Assembly (NCBI GenBank): GCA_021014325.1
Contig: CM037466.1
Span: forward strand, 13,728,765-13,792,764
Direction of reading: 5' to 3'
DNA: 64,000 bases
Source of the DNA: Plazaster borealis
Lineage: Eukaryota > Echinodermata > Asteroidea > Forcipulatida > Labidiasteridae
In this document: positions 37,013 through 52,000 of the stretch, one piece after another
Layout: the number at the start of each line of letters is the position of its first letter
How positions within the stretch are numbered: position 1 is the first letter of the stretch
Notes under the pieces: model-generated
What the model was told of the DNA's origin: nothing
Database searches by the model: none
Seen by the model: only the letters and a program-made list of their open reading frames with translations
Translations under genes and position numbers: made by a program

Positions 37013-40000
37013 GTGAGGATGTTTTCCTGGGGTTTATTTATTTTAAAGATTTTGCTTGGCTTGAGTGTGAATGACAGTGTCTTGTGTTAGTTCATTCCAT
37101 TTTGTTTTAAAACTTCTCTTCATTGTTTGTGTGTAATGAGGCATGACAGGAATGCGAACAAAGTATTCAATTATGCAAATCTGTTATATGTAAATTATGC
37201 AATATTGTTATTTGTAAACTATGCAAAGTTATTTGTAAATTCCACTGACTTTTTAAGTAAGACTTTACTCCAATATGTTAGCAGTTTACACAGAACCAAG
37301 CAATAGACCCTTCTGACTGGCGTAACATTTTTAAAGCGACACGAGGGAGGTCTGCCATTTTGGATTTCATGCACACGTATGTTACACACATACGTTACAC
37401 ATGTCTGTTGCGCTTCTAAGCGCATGTTTGTTCGGTTCTAGTACCGTGTCGTGCGCGTGTAAGTACTCCACAGTACGGTGAGCGAGAAAATAGTGACATC
37501 ATCTGAGAAGGGTCTATGCTACTGAATGGCAGACTGGTACACATAAATATTGTGTACACTCTGCTACATGTATAGACTGTGCAAGTCTCGCATATTTAAA
37601 CTTCTGGGACCATTGTGGTCCCGACCATGGAGTTTTACGTTTGCTGGATTTTGTGTCGTCAAGTATTTCAGTTTAACATAGCCTATGGCAAATAGGGTTT
37701 CTAACAATAAGCATCCTCGTCCCAAGTCTTAATTTTGTTTCATTGTTAATTTGAACAACTTATTTGTATTATATAAAAAATTGAAAATTTATTTATAACA
37801 AATTGCTATGGGGATTTTTGATTTTCAAGAATTTTGTAAAAATATAATTTAAAGAGAAGATTTGATTTCATAGAAAAATACAGTCTTCCTTTGATTTTTT
37901 TTTCTCGTTTTCGATATGCGCGAGACTTGCACAGTCTGTAATTGAGCAGTCCATACATCATGTACACACATAGTACATGCTTTTAACATTTAAAAAACAG
38001 GATAATTACCTATATGACATTCATGTTGAAATGCGCTGCCATATGCGTGCCATTAATCCACTTCAGAAAGCTCATGTTTCTGCAATGTATGATTAGCTAT
38101 GATACATACCGCACATACCTAGCCTACATCAACAAACTACACAAACCAATCAACAAATCATTATTGGTTTAGCAGACGTGAATAAAACCAACGTTATTTA
38201 AATGTACGCATTCTATAGGCCCTACAGTTTGATAAAAACGTTTGGAATGTTCTTCTGAGGCAACTCTTTTTGAGAAAGGTACACGCCCATTACCAAATAA
38301 GAACACTTAGGGACGAGAAAGTTCAGGTTTTATCTGAATTCAAACTCAGTTAACCGGAGAAGACTTCAATCCAACAGAATCTAACAAAACATGCCGATTT
38401 AATTTTGAAACTTTGGGGATGGTTAAGGTTAAAAATGTTAAAACTTCATCATGCATAAAATGTCTTCTTAAATTGTAGCCCTTACAATACATACATTCAT
38501 TTCAATCTCAATAGAAAAGCTTCGATACCACTACCAGAGCAAATACATGTACATGACCATGTACACATATCAGTCAAGTTTTACAAAAAGGTTACGGACG
38601 ACAATTAATACATTGATCATTGAAACTAGTTCTTCCTGGTTGTGTTTTTGATGTAATTTAAAGCATTCATCCAACATTCAGTTTTCTTTTTACTTTAGAC
38701 TTTCCGTTTGTGTTACAATGTTTGGCCAGAGGAAGTGCAGTAACACGCATAGTGTACATTATTAAAAGGATCTGGATCGGCGAGTTTTAATTTGATTTTA
38801 TCATCCATACATTGTACATTGTAAATTCAGTCTGCGGCACTACATTATCAAAAACACCGATACAAGCTCTCAGCATGAGTTTGGCCTTGGCCTTCTGAAA
38901 TAAACTGTAATCAAACTACGAAGTAATAACATTGGTGCATCGATCCAGTTAGTTTGTCTCCCACATATGCAATGGCATTACAAGTCCTTATTTGATTAAA
39001 TAAAACATTTGAGGTAAAAAACACTTGGCTGTCGTCATGCAATTGACTGGGGTTAGGTGGATGCTGGTGGTTTTATTGCATTGCCCTGTGATGTGTGCAC
39101 AGTTTGTGTATTTTTTGACGCTAGTATGAAAACCTGGCAGAGTCTAAACCCTACATTTCCTGTAGCCTATACAGTAAAATACAGTTGCAGTTAAACCAAT
39201 GTGTCTGTACATTGTATAATGGAGCAGGAATGGGTCCAAGGGGTTGGGCAACCAGCTAGATTTGTGCAATAGGTTGGGAGTTGTAGGCCTGGTACTTTAC
39301 AGAGGCATCGGAAGCAATTGCCTCAATGCCCCTTGGCATTGTCTTGGTGCCCCTTTATAATAATAATAATAATAATATGCACTTCTTATATAGCGCTTTA
39401 TCACACTCGGGGCGTCTCAAAGCGCTCATTATTTTTTCTACAAGGTATGCATGCGGAGCTATGTTCAAAATATGTACATGTAAGACCCCTCTTATTTACT
39501 TACACATGTAACGGTTTACAAGGTGCTGCTGGCACAATCTGCAACCAACCAGAAAACAATAGGGCAACCCCTTTTTTTACGATAAGTGTACTGTATGTTC
39601 ATTGGACATCACAAAGGACATACGTGTATGTACGGCTTTACGTCCCATCCGAAGGACAAAGGAATAATTGTTAAGTGTCCTGCTTTTTAAGTACACAAGT
39701 GTCAAGACTGGGACTCGAACCCACACTCTGGCCTGCTGATAAGAAACACCAGAGCTTGAGTACGGTGTGCCTGACTGCTACATGTAGGCTACAACACGCC
39801 CCTTGAAATGTTCTGCTGTAGATATCTACATTTCTCTGATTGAGGTGCCCTCACTTTTTTAAAGTAAATATGCCTTTCCCTCACAGGACAGAGGTCAGGC
39901 TTCCTCTGTTTACCCAATATTTGTTTTCACCTACAGTATGTGTACACATAGTGTTAGCCAGAGGGGTGTCTGGGTGTCTTTTGGACACCCTGTTTTAAAT

Positions 40001-43000
40001 TTGGACACCCTGGTGTATCTGTCATTTAAATGTAAATGTATTGTAAGTGAACAATTTGGACACCCAGTTTTTCAATTTCCAGCAAATTTGGACACCCTTT
40101 TACCAAGTTCTGACTAAAACCTTGTGTGTACATGTACTGAGGTAAATTTATTGGGCTGCCTATATAAGGCAGTTGAGGAGATGATCATCTGGTCATCTCC
40201 CAACCCCCATCATCCTTTCTAGCATGCCCTCTATCCGCTGAAGATGAGTTCATGCCTATTCAAGCATGGAGAAAGACAGTTCAAAGCAAGCATACCCGCC
40301 ATGAACTCTGAAGTTCCTCAATGCTCTTGTTCCATTTGTATGTCGTTGATCTTTACATATGCCCTAGATTCCTGACAGGGTTAAAAATAAACCTTCAACC
40401 ACCACCCAGCACCAAGGACAGTCCGTCAGTAAATGTCATACCATTTACTGGGGATGCCCACTTGCCCGCAGATATCATGGTTTAATTTGACTAGTCTTTC
40501 CCTGCTGTGAGACCACAGTCAGCATACCAGAGCACAGGACTGTCTGGTAACCAACCCTGAGGGACAGATGTGCTGGGACTCCAGAGTCCTGCAGCACTGA
40601 GGAATCCATGCCCTAGACCCAGTTTCATAGAGCTGCTTTTAAAGCACAAAAAGTAGTTAAGCACAACCAAAATTATGCTTACCAGAATAAGGTTACCAGC
40701 TAAAATACCATGTGACATGTTCAACCTGTGACTGGTATCCTGCCTTTTTTTGTTTAGCAGAAATATTTTAAACCAGTTTTTAGTTTTAGTTTCTGCTAAG
40801 CAAAAATGAGTGCTCTCAGGATACCAGTCACAGATGGTACGTGATGGTAGGTTGGCTGGTAACCTTATAAATTCTGTTAAGAATAATTTTGTCATGCTTA
40901 GATACTTTTTGTTATCCTTTGAAGCAGCTCCATGAAATCTGAAATGGACCATCATTTGATCAAGTTAGAAAAACAAAACAAGATACACATTTAAAAAAAC
41001 TTCACATACATGCACATCTGTGTATTAAAAGAAATAAAAAGACAAGAGTTGTTCGGCTATAGCCTGAACACCTAATCATGTTAGAGTAAAAATACATTTA
41101 TGTAATATGCTTGTACTGCAATAAACTTTTCAACACAGTAACAGTTTTAATTTCAACAGGATTTACAATGTTTGTACAATACATTTTTTGTATTTTGTTA
41201 AATTTTTTATATTTTTTTCGATCACACAATTATTAGATTTGATACAAATTTCACAGACACAAATTTTATACCAAGAAATGTTCCTTGTGCCTTTTTCCAA
41301 AATCGCCAAACAAAGCATTTGTTGGGGGAACTTGCGGTGGCTTGAATATTGTATGGACTCTTATCCTTATGCAGCCATCTTAATCTGTCATTAAAACCAA
41401 TGGAGTCAAAATGAGGCTAGAAAGCCAAAATATAGTCTGGTGCTTTTTTCGTCAGGTGAGTGTCAGTATTCCTTACTGTTGAAAGTATACAGGGAATTTG
41501 ACAAAGATGGCTGCAGGATGATACAAGTCTGTTCATGTGTATTGACCCAACTCACCTGGGCCCAATTTCATAGAGCCGCTTAAGCACAAAAAGTAGCCAA
41601 GCGCAACAAAATTTTGCTTCCCAGAATTAGGTTACCAGCCAAACTACCATGTCACGTGTACAATTTGTGACTGGTATCCTGCTCATTTCTGCTTAGCAGA
41701 AAATTGTTAAGCGATATTTTCTGCTTAAGCAGCTCTATGAAATTGGGCCCTGGCGTCATCATCACAATCATCTTGGTTGCGCCATTTTGGGAGCCGATGA
41801 CCCCGTACATGTCAAAAGAGTTATGTGCATTTCAGGTGATGCAGCCAGAGCTGTGTGTTGAGAGAGTTGCGACAACTTGCGATTAGAAGCCAATTTCGGT
41901 CCAAAAAATTGCATGTGTGCACACAGGGTACCAGACTAGACTGCACATTGGGTTGTGCTTCATTTGGACCGAAACTGGCGTCCAGCAACCACGTGACCAA
42001 ATAAAAGTGGTCCCTCTATGTCACAACTCTCTCAATACTCCTGATCGGCGTTTACACACTTACTGTCATTTGTACGGGCAATTTGACTTCCAAAATGGCG
42101 AGTGTGGCTGACATTAGCCTCGTGTGACGTTAGTGCAAGGTGTCAATGCTAGAAGCTTGGTTGCATTTTTATGGTAAACTAATGCCTGTTTTTTTCTCCT
42201 TTTCTTCTTCCTGACTCTCTTCAACGCTCTATTCATTCCTAAACTTGTTCTTCTTATTACTTGCCTGGTATCCTGTACGCTTGATTGAATCATATTGTAT
42301 GCTGTTGCTGTGGTCTTGCAAATTTGGCTGGTGTTCATGTTTTACATTGTTGTACCATTTGGGGTTGTATGCCTGTAGCCCCTCCCCCTCCAACGCTACC
42401 TAAACCAAGCAGGCAGACGCCAGCGAAAGTAGGTAAGAAAGTCTCCTGGACGCGGGAAAGTGCATTAACAACGTCTGTAGACCTCTTGCATTATACACAT
42501 CATGCAGGGCCCAATTTAAAAAAGCCTGTATGCGCGCAAACTTGCTAAGCACAGACAAAATCTTACTAAGCAGAAACAGGTTACCAGCCAAAATTCTGTA
42601 AAGTTGACATTGTTACGACTGGTGCCCCACTGATATTTTGCTTAGCAGAGAAATTTGCTAAGCAGTATTTTCTGCTTTATAGCAGCTTTATGAACTTGGG
42701 TTCTGATTGATCAAAGATATTGTATGTGCATGAAGCCCCATTTTGTTTACACCCAGTTGTTGGTTACCAACTTTTTTTCTCCATTCAAACTCTCTCTCAA
42801 CCCATCCCCCAAACAAAATGAAGAAACAAAAATAGTAAAAAATTATTTATTCAAATGTTGCACTACGGTATTAGTTTACAATGTCATAATGCAAGGGGTC
42901 TGGTGCTGTTAATTCACTTTTAAAGAGTTCTCTAGGGAAATTTTAAACCAAGTGACAACTTGGAACCACAGTTATACAGACTCGCAGTCAAAATGCTAAT

Positions 43001-46000
43001 AAGCTGCCCCATATCCAATGTTTTCATCTCCCCACTCTCCTTTTTGTTCACTAAAATGAAGAGATTGCCATATTTTGCAGTTCTATGTAAAAAATTGATT
43101 CACAAATTGCAAGATCCTCACAGGGATCATTGGGAAACTGTCGGGAGTGGTGGCATGAAGTTACATTTGAGAGATGGGGGAGTAGCTATTTTTTCTGACT
43201 GTTCTCTTGAAAGTGTGTTTGGTTTATAGACACAAACAATGCTAGCCTTTCGTCAAGGACTTCGGGACTTTAGACAGCTGCGTTGCCATGAAGCGACTGG
43301 AACCAGAGACTACACCGGTGGCGAGGCCACCAGGGCTTTTTCCAACTTGTCAGGAATTTTATTTCTTGATTTTGCGACCCTCACACTGGGTAGCAATTAA
43401 GTTCCAGTCTATAAGTGATGGGGACAGCATACATTAAACCTATTACATGCATTGTGATTGGTTAACCTTTCAGCACTCTACTTATTTGCATAAACATTGT
43501 ATCAGGGTTCTCCCTATGCACAAGCTAGCGTATCGGGCCTAAACGCGCGGCAATTTGCCTCCCTATATGGCAAATTTTGGCCGAAAAAAGAAGAAAAAAA
43601 TTAAAATAATAAAATTATTTCACAAAAAATATCAAGAAAAAACCATATCGAATGTTCCAGCTTCTTAAACCAAGGTAAAAACCAAGTAGAAAACATTCGG
43701 AAGACCTTTTTTCAATTCAGCTCGCTTCGACCAAACTTTAAAATTTTGGTCCAGAATGCCCCTCAGTTTTGAAAAAACCTGGGGAGAACCCTAATATGTT
43801 TGAAACTTTATGAATAGTTCAACCCCTCAAAAAACATGCAAAATCGAATTGGAAAAGGCCTTGTGGCTTCGCCACTCCTGCTCCCACGTAGTCTCCCCTC
43901 CAGGACACTTCGAGGCTACACAGCTTTGTCTGAGCCACGGATGACTTGAAGAAAGGCTAACACATTGCAAACTTGCGATAAAATTGTTGCAAATTGTGCT
44001 TGTATGACTCATTTGAAGATACAAGTTTATCATAATGTAATATATTTTTGTCCTGTAAGCCTGTGAAGATTTTCCCCCCTTTGCTTATTAATTGTTAACT
44101 AAGACTGCTAACTGCTTTGATGTTCAATAAATGCATGATTCCTTGAAAGTATTAATCTTCTCATAAATAGCAATTGTGCTTCTTCTTCTTCTTTTGTTTT
44201 TCCTTGACTCTTTTTGCCCAGAAAATTTGAAAACAAGAAGTAGAAAGTAAAACTGTGACATTCCGTGTACAGATGTTTTTATTGTTTTCGTTTTGAAAGT
44301 TTTTTGTTGTTTCCTTGTTTATCTCTCACTGCTCCGTTAAGGGGTTTTTTCTCTCTTCAAAGTTCTCTTTCCGATTAAAAATTGTTCAAGAAGTAGAAAG
44401 TAAAACTGTGACATTCCGTGTACAGATGTTTTTATTGTTTTTGTTTTGAAATTTTTTTGTCGTTTCCTTGTTTATCTCTCACTGCTCCGTTAAGGGGTTT
44501 TTTCTCTCTTCAAAGTTCTCTTTCCGATTAAAAATTGTTCATTTGCCGACAATATACTTTAGGGCCAAAACACACATTTAGATTTCTGAACTCTGCTCCT
44601 GAAGTTACAATGTTAATGTAGTTACATTCTTTTAGAGAGTATTGAAAATGTTTTCGCATGGAAAATAGTCACATGACCTTACATAGCTTAAGATTATTGG
44701 TTTAAATTTTTATTGAAATAACAGCACTTCAGTTTAGTCCTTTGATGAAGAATGTGAATAATTTACAGCTGTATACACTTTATTTATACCAGTGAGTTTA
44801 ACATGTAACAGGCTGACTGGCTTCCTTACTGGCCGGCTGCAAAATCTGGGTTGTGTCCCAAATGGCTTGCAGCCAATGCCCTAATACAGTTAATGCAACA
44901 TGCCGCTATGTGAACAAACAATTGCAAGAAATGTTCAAAGCTTACTGTCTTGGCCAGCCTGCTTTTCAATATGGGAGAGTCATTGTTTTTTGCTCTGCCA
45001 AAAGTACTTTCACTCAGTAATCTATATTAGTACCCCTTTTCCTTTCATTTTTGTTGTTTTGTTTCTGAATTACCCTATTTCTTTCTGTAAGTATTTTTGT
45101 TCTCTTCCTCCCAATGTCTTGTTTCATTCTTTTGTAACTCCAAGATTCGATTCTAAGTCCTGACACTTTTGTAGTCAGCCTTCCGCCTATCCAAGCTTGG
45201 ATTTTCCACCAATATTGTTCCTACCTGTTCCAAACAGCTCCACTCTGTCCTCGCAAATCTGTTTTTTTCTGTTTTAAAAAATAAGTCTACTCAAGCTAAT
45301 TTCAGTTCATTCTTTTATTATTATTATTATTATTTTTTTTCCGCTGACAATTTTCCTTTGTAACAGGTCCTCCAGCTCCACCTCCTAAAACATCTCCGCG
45401 CCATCAGCAGTTTAGTACAGCAGGTAGCTGGTTTAAGCTTCTCACTTTTCATTGTCGTTCTTTCCACGTTTCCCATCACCTCTTTCACCAGTCTCCCACA
45501 ATAATGTCATACTTTTCTCAGGACATTTTGCTATCAAATGGCCACTTTTCATAGAGCTTGGTAAGCTGTCCCCACTGCAAGTCGAATATTGGGCCACGTT
45601 GAAGGTATCGTACACGTTTGGTAATGACTCAAAACAAATATTAGCATAAAAACATACTTGGTAACAAGCAACGGAGAGCTGTTGATAGTATAAAACATTA
45701 TAGGAAACGACTCCCTCTGAAGTAACGCAGTTTTTGAGAAAGAGGTAATTTCTCACTAAAACAATAAAAACTTCTTGCAAGAAGTTTTTATTCCTATCTG
45801 AAAGCACACAAATGTACAACAAGGGTGTTTTTTCTTTCATCATTTTCTTGCAACTCCGATGACCAATTGAGCCCAATTTTCACAGGCTTGTTATTTTATG
45901 CATATGTTGGGATACACCAAGTGAGAACACTGGTCTTTGACAATTACCAAACGTGTTCAGTGCCTTTAAACTGGCGTTTTTGTTTCCTTCACATATTAAA

Positions 46001-49000
46001 GCAGTTTTCGTGGGAACCCAAAAGGTTCTGAGACGCGAGAGGCTTGCATTGTCTATTCAAAAGCCTGGACCTTCACCACAGGCTTTATGAAGTTTGGCCC
46101 AGGGCTTGTTGCTGAAAATGTTAACTGGCCCAGAAGTTTTTGTACAAGACCAGAATCAAAATGAGAAGAAAAAAAACTTCCTGAGTCCTGACACAATTTA
46201 ACATGCATGTTTTTATTTGAACAATTAAGCACTAAGAAAGACAATGTAAGAGAAGATTTATCTCATCTGTCTTTTGGGGTATTAAGCATACTTCAAAACT
46301 CAACAAAATTGGAAGGTATCAACGTCAATATTTGTACATTACTGGTTTTTGTTCAAGATATTAAACAGTGAGGGATAGTATATTCAATTGAAAAACACAA
46401 TACCGTCGAACTTGTCCAGTCATAAGTTTACTGGCCTGACACTAAAACCACTGGCCTCGGGCCTCTAGTCCAGTGTAAAATTCAGGCTTGCTTCAATGTT
46501 GTCAGGGGAAGGCCTCTTTCCGTACAGTAAAGTGCACTTCAATACAAGTATAAGCATAAAACATCACCACAAAGTGGGGAGGATGCGTGTAGTGAGGTAC
46601 TAAGAAGCTCTATGAAAACCCGTCTGAAAAAAGCACATATTCAGTGGAAAGGCCCATACTCTATACCCAACAATCACCTGTCTCAGTCTTTGAAACAACA
46701 TGCTTGCTACGTTAATTCAGTTTGATTGTATCCACACCTCAATGTTATGTCCCCCACACACACTAAGAAAGAACCAGTGATCTCTCACATGGTTGTCGGG
46801 GGAGGGGGGGGCGGGTCTGGACTCTCCCCTCTTCCCGCCCAACCCTTCTTGTGGATCAGGGAGAGATGGATTAACATTGGCTTTTGAAAGAGTTCATTCA
46901 TTCAAACGTTTCATAGTAAAAGAAACCTGCAAAAACTAGACTAAATTAATATGGCGTGGCGTGGTCGGTGGGGTTATAAGAGCACCGAACTCAAGCTCTG
47001 GTGCTTGTGATCAGCAGAGTGTGGGTTCAAGTCCCGGTCGTAGCACTTGTATCCTTCGAAAAGATACTTTACAATAATTGCTTTGTCCTTCGGTAGGACA
47101 TTAAGCAGTAGATCCCATGTACTAGGATTGGCAGTGCACGTAAAAGAACCCAGAACACTGTATCGTGGAAGAGTAGGGGTTAACCCCGGTTATTCTGGTT
47201 CACATAGCAAGCACTCTTGTTAACGGGTTTCCCCAGACTTCCAAGCTGCATGGATTAAGTTCACTTATGAGACATCCTTGGTTTCATTACCAGAAATAAA
47301 TAATACTAAGAAGAACATTTCAATTGCAGTGGGAATAAAGAACATACAATTGAGATTTTACCCAGATTCCGATGGATACAAATACTTTTTTATGTAAATT
47401 CTTAGAGACCTCTGAACTCTAGAAATCCCAAAGCCGATGTTGTTCCTAAACCCTTGTATTCTTCCCGTATTACATATACGTGATACCACCTATCTGCTCC
47501 AGGTATGAGCCAACCTCAATCCCAGTGGTGTACGATCTCCCCGCGCCATTTTCCCCCAGAATGACTTGCTCGATCATAACCCCTGGGAGTGTGACTTTGA
47601 AATATCCAAATATATTGGCTATTTTAATTAGTCCTGTGGTTGATCCATTTTGTGTAATAGAGACGACGTAGAGCGTGCGGCGATCAAAAGATTGTTAGCA
47701 TAATTTTGTTGTGCTTATAATTCACACCACTAGAGGGGGGTATCCATGCTTGGAGCAGATTATGCATAGCCCCGTTGTTGATGACCTCCACCATGGTGTA
47801 GCCATCTTGTTTTTAAGCCTTGTAGCTCAGTGTAACCAAACTGAGGCTTGGAGGAAAATAGTCTGGTCCTTGTGTAGAAAATGCGATTTAGAATTATGGC
47901 TGCCACTGTGTATTCAGGGAGCTAGAATGAGATGGCCACACCATAAAAAAAGGTCTACAATAATGACTTGTGGTTTACACAAAGGTTCTGTCTGTTTGAC
48001 CCACATCATTGGTCTCACACGTGACTGTACAGTTTTGTCTCATTTTCCAACGGATATTTCTCAATAGACGCCATCTTTACGGGCAAGTTGGATTTTGGCT
48101 TTAAGCTGCGTCAAGTGTTCTAACTTTTGTACGCAGGCACTGGTTCATTGACCAATCAAGCAAGGAATTTGATAAAACTCCCTTGTGCCGCATGCGGTAT
48201 TATCGTAAAACGCATACTGTAGTTGTGCGTTAAAGAAATTACTGATTTGCCCGTAAAGATGGCCGACTTTACACTGTTTGACGTCAAGTGGGAACTATCT
48301 ATACCAACTTTCTATACTCCATTTGTACATTGTTACTCTTAACATGTATGCACGCTTTAACGATTTTTGCCTGCATGGAACCTGTCGCACATTAATTATT
48401 TAACTCAGTGGCAGTTCATTAACAACTACTGTTTAAAAGCGTCTACTAAAGCATTAACATCATGTATCACAGGTATCATCTTCACTTCCAAAGAGTTGTT
48501 TTATTTTTGTGAACAAAACGGACAAACAAACACCCTGTAAGGTTTGTAATCTTGCAAAAATGTGTTCTCAACAGAACATACAAGCAGCCCTGGTACTTCA
48601 TGGGAGGCAACGGAGGCAATTGCCTCCATTACACCCCCTGGGGGCCTTGGTGCCCCTTGAAGTGTTCCAGTAGAAATTTGCATTTCCCTCATTGTTGAGA
48701 TGCCCTCGTATAATGTAAAACTGCCTTGCTTTTACAAGAAAAGTCCCAGTGCCCAATTTCACGGAGCTGCCTAAGCAGAAATTATTTCTTAAAAAAATCC
48801 CTGCTTACCAATAATGAGCAGGATACCAGTCACAAATTGTACATGTGACATGGTAGTTTGGCTGGTAACCATATTCTGGTAAGCATAATTTTGTTGTGCT
48901 TAGCTTATTTTTTTGCTTAAGCAGCTATGAAATTGGGCCAATGGTCTAAATGTCACAGAGCTGCTTATAAGCACAAAAAGTAGCTAACCACATCAAAATT

Positions 49001-52000
49001 ATGGTTACCAGTCAAAATACCATCTCACATGTATCATCTATGAATGGTGTCCTGCTAATTTTTACTTAGTAGTATTTCCTGCAGTATTTTCTGCTTAAGC
49101 AGCTCTATGAAATTCAGCCCAGGCCTGTACAAGCTTTGCAGCAGTGATTATACCATGTTATAGATGTACGAAAGCAAAATTAATGTTTTTGTTGTATTTT
49201 CAATTTTAAAAAGCACCATCACCCTGTACTTTGTGTAGACCTGATTCCCTTACAAAATACAGTATGATGATGAGCTGGAAAATGTTGTGGTTTATTAGTT
49301 GACATTTGAAAAAGTTTGTCTTACAACTGACTGTTAGATCCGTCAAAATTACTATCAATCACAGTTGTTAAGTTCAGTTCAAGTGTTCAGGTGTTTTTTT
49401 TTAATATTAATTTGAAAAAAAATGATGTGATGAATTCCAAGCTGAAATATACTTAAATAGGTGATAAAAATAACCCTGAAAAATTGATTTAGGCTGCAGA
49501 GGCTGTCCGCTTAGTTTTAAATAACAAGTAAACTCCAATACTCCAGCCATGAAGCAGTGTTTGTGTGGCAGCTTTGATTATAATAATTTGGCTGGTAAAT
49601 AAACGATGTGGCCCATAAATGATAACAGTATGGCTACAAAATCATCGCAGTATGGCCTACAAATATTTCCATCCCATAAACAGTATGAAAAACCATGTGT
49701 TCCTTCTAAAATATTCACATTTGTTATGTTTTTTTTTTCTTCAGCTGTGCAGTCGCACACTCAGGTTTCATTTCCTAAGTCGGAAGACTTCCTCCCCCCA
49801 CCCCCACCTGCCCAAGCCGTCTCCCCCGGAGATGCACCTCTTCCCCCACCACCCCCCGAGCTTCTACATGGTGGAGGGGTCCACTCTGACCTACCCCTGC
49901 CCCCGCCACCACCCCCGAGCCATGTGACGATGCAGCAGTACAACGAGCCACGTCCCCCGCCGCAGCCCCATGCCCAGCAGAGCTACAAGCAGCCTGCGTA
50001 CCAGCAGCAGCCACCCCAGCAGAACGGGGGCGCTGCAACGGCTGCCTACAAGCCGATTCCAACTGATGCACCAAGGAGCTACGCGGGGACCGCTGTACCC
50101 AAACCAACAGACCAGCCTATCTCGGCGCCTGCCAAGACAGGGACGGAGGCCGAGATTGATGCACTGACCAATTTACTCATGCAGAACATGGAAGTGACCC
50201 AAGATGAAGGAGAATTCTTTGGTAAGAGGGGATTTGAGGGTGGGTTCCTCTTGTGTCGATCCCAGTCACCATAGTTACTACTCCCATCTTTGCCATGGAG
50301 GGGTACTATCATGTTGTTAATAGACTGTTTAAGTCTCGCTCGTATTCAAACACATTTGGGAAGCTTGGGTTCCACGCACATATCTTTAACATTTGAAGGA
50401 ATTAAAATCACATGCTTTAACTTGTCTCAGCATTCAAATTCTCATGAGACTTCTACAGTCTATCCAAAGCCATGTGATGTGATTCATCAATTGTTCTTCT
50501 TATTTTGGTAGCGTGTCGTTGCCGAGTGGTGTAGTGCACCGGACTCAAGTTCTGATGATCCGATAAGCAAAGTTTGGGTTCAGGTCCCGGTCTTGAAACT
50601 TGTGTCCTTATATAAGGCACTTAACCATTATTGCTTCGTCCTTTAAATGGGACAAACATGTACAGCTGTTGGTCCTGTGTGTTGCGTAACGCACATTAAA
50701 GAAACCAGTACACATATCGTTAAGAGAAGGTGTTTGACGCTGTATTTCTGGCATAGTTGGCAGCAAGTTACCCCGCAGCACCTTGTAAAACTGTTACATA
50801 GTGCTATACATTCAATCATTCATTCAGTTCGGTTTTATTCACCAAACAAAAAGTCCAAGGACTAAAAACTATTTGGTTAATAGAGACAAAAATTACTCTA
50901 TGTTAAATAATGTTGAAAATACAAACATTTCGGGAAATAAGAAAATATAAAAGGCGTTAAAAATATCAAGGGAAATTGCGATATTTTGGTCTCAGATGCA
51001 GTGGGACAAGCTGCGCAATTGGTATGTTCCGCTTATCGATCAAGGTTAATTTTGTACAACTTTGCAGGAATCTGCGCCAGATGTGGTCAGAAGGTTGTGG
51101 GTGATAATAGCGGTTGCACTGCTATGGACCAGGTGTACCACATTGACTGCTTCACCTGTGATACCTGCCACGCCAAACTGCGTGGACATCCCTTCTTTGC
51201 CCTGGAGGGTAAAGCCTTCTGCGAGACTTGCTACATGGTGAGAAAACAAAGACAGAGATGCCAGTCAAATCCTCTTGAAACAAAAAAAGAAGAGCATCTG
51301 AGAAACGATTTTATTCAGCACTTTTGCGTCGCAAAATATTTTGACGGAACAGACTTTGTGCATGCTGAATGCTAATATTGAGTTGCAAATGGTGGATTTT
51401 GAGTAGCAACTGATACAATTTGCGTAGCATTTTGCTACGCTATACAGCGGAAATCGTTCACTGCCCAGATTTTTACATTTTTTATTATTTACAACATTGA
51501 TACCTTTGTTAATGTTGCTTGGTAGCATTTCTTTGTTCTTAATCTCCTCCATTTTGTCTCTCATTTAGGACTCACTGGAGAAATGCTCCACCTGTTCCAA
51601 GCCTATCACTGAAAGGGTAAGTTTGCACATATTATGTAGTGTTGCATTACTTTTTTTGTTAACAAAATGTTTCAATCTAGGGCAAAAATACAACTGAAAT
51701 CAGAAAAACGGTATCCATTTTTGAACTTACGTGTATGAACTCCCGTATCCATAGTTAAAGTCCATGCCGCGGTTACGTGTCACGTGAACACACAAAGTGT
51801 TGATGTATTAGTGTATGTATCCGTAGACTTGCAAAACCGCTCCAATGTCTCTTTTAATAATGACGTCTTGTATAGCGCCGGTATCCACAAATGTGCTCAT
51901 GGCGCTTGCTCCAATAAAAAAGTTCCTCTGTGGATGTCTTCCAAAAGTGCACATGCAAGAAAAACAGCAGCAGAATAATCAGTAATCCCAATGTTTTCCC

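Noticed and set aside
42960..43229. 89-codon plus-strand frame
   Set aside because: No splice sites in a useful phase, no family pattern, and it borders a repeat element.
49775..50107. Minus-strand frames of 60-110 codons opposite the proline-rich exon
   Set aside because: Shadows of GC-rich Pro and Gln codons on the true strand.
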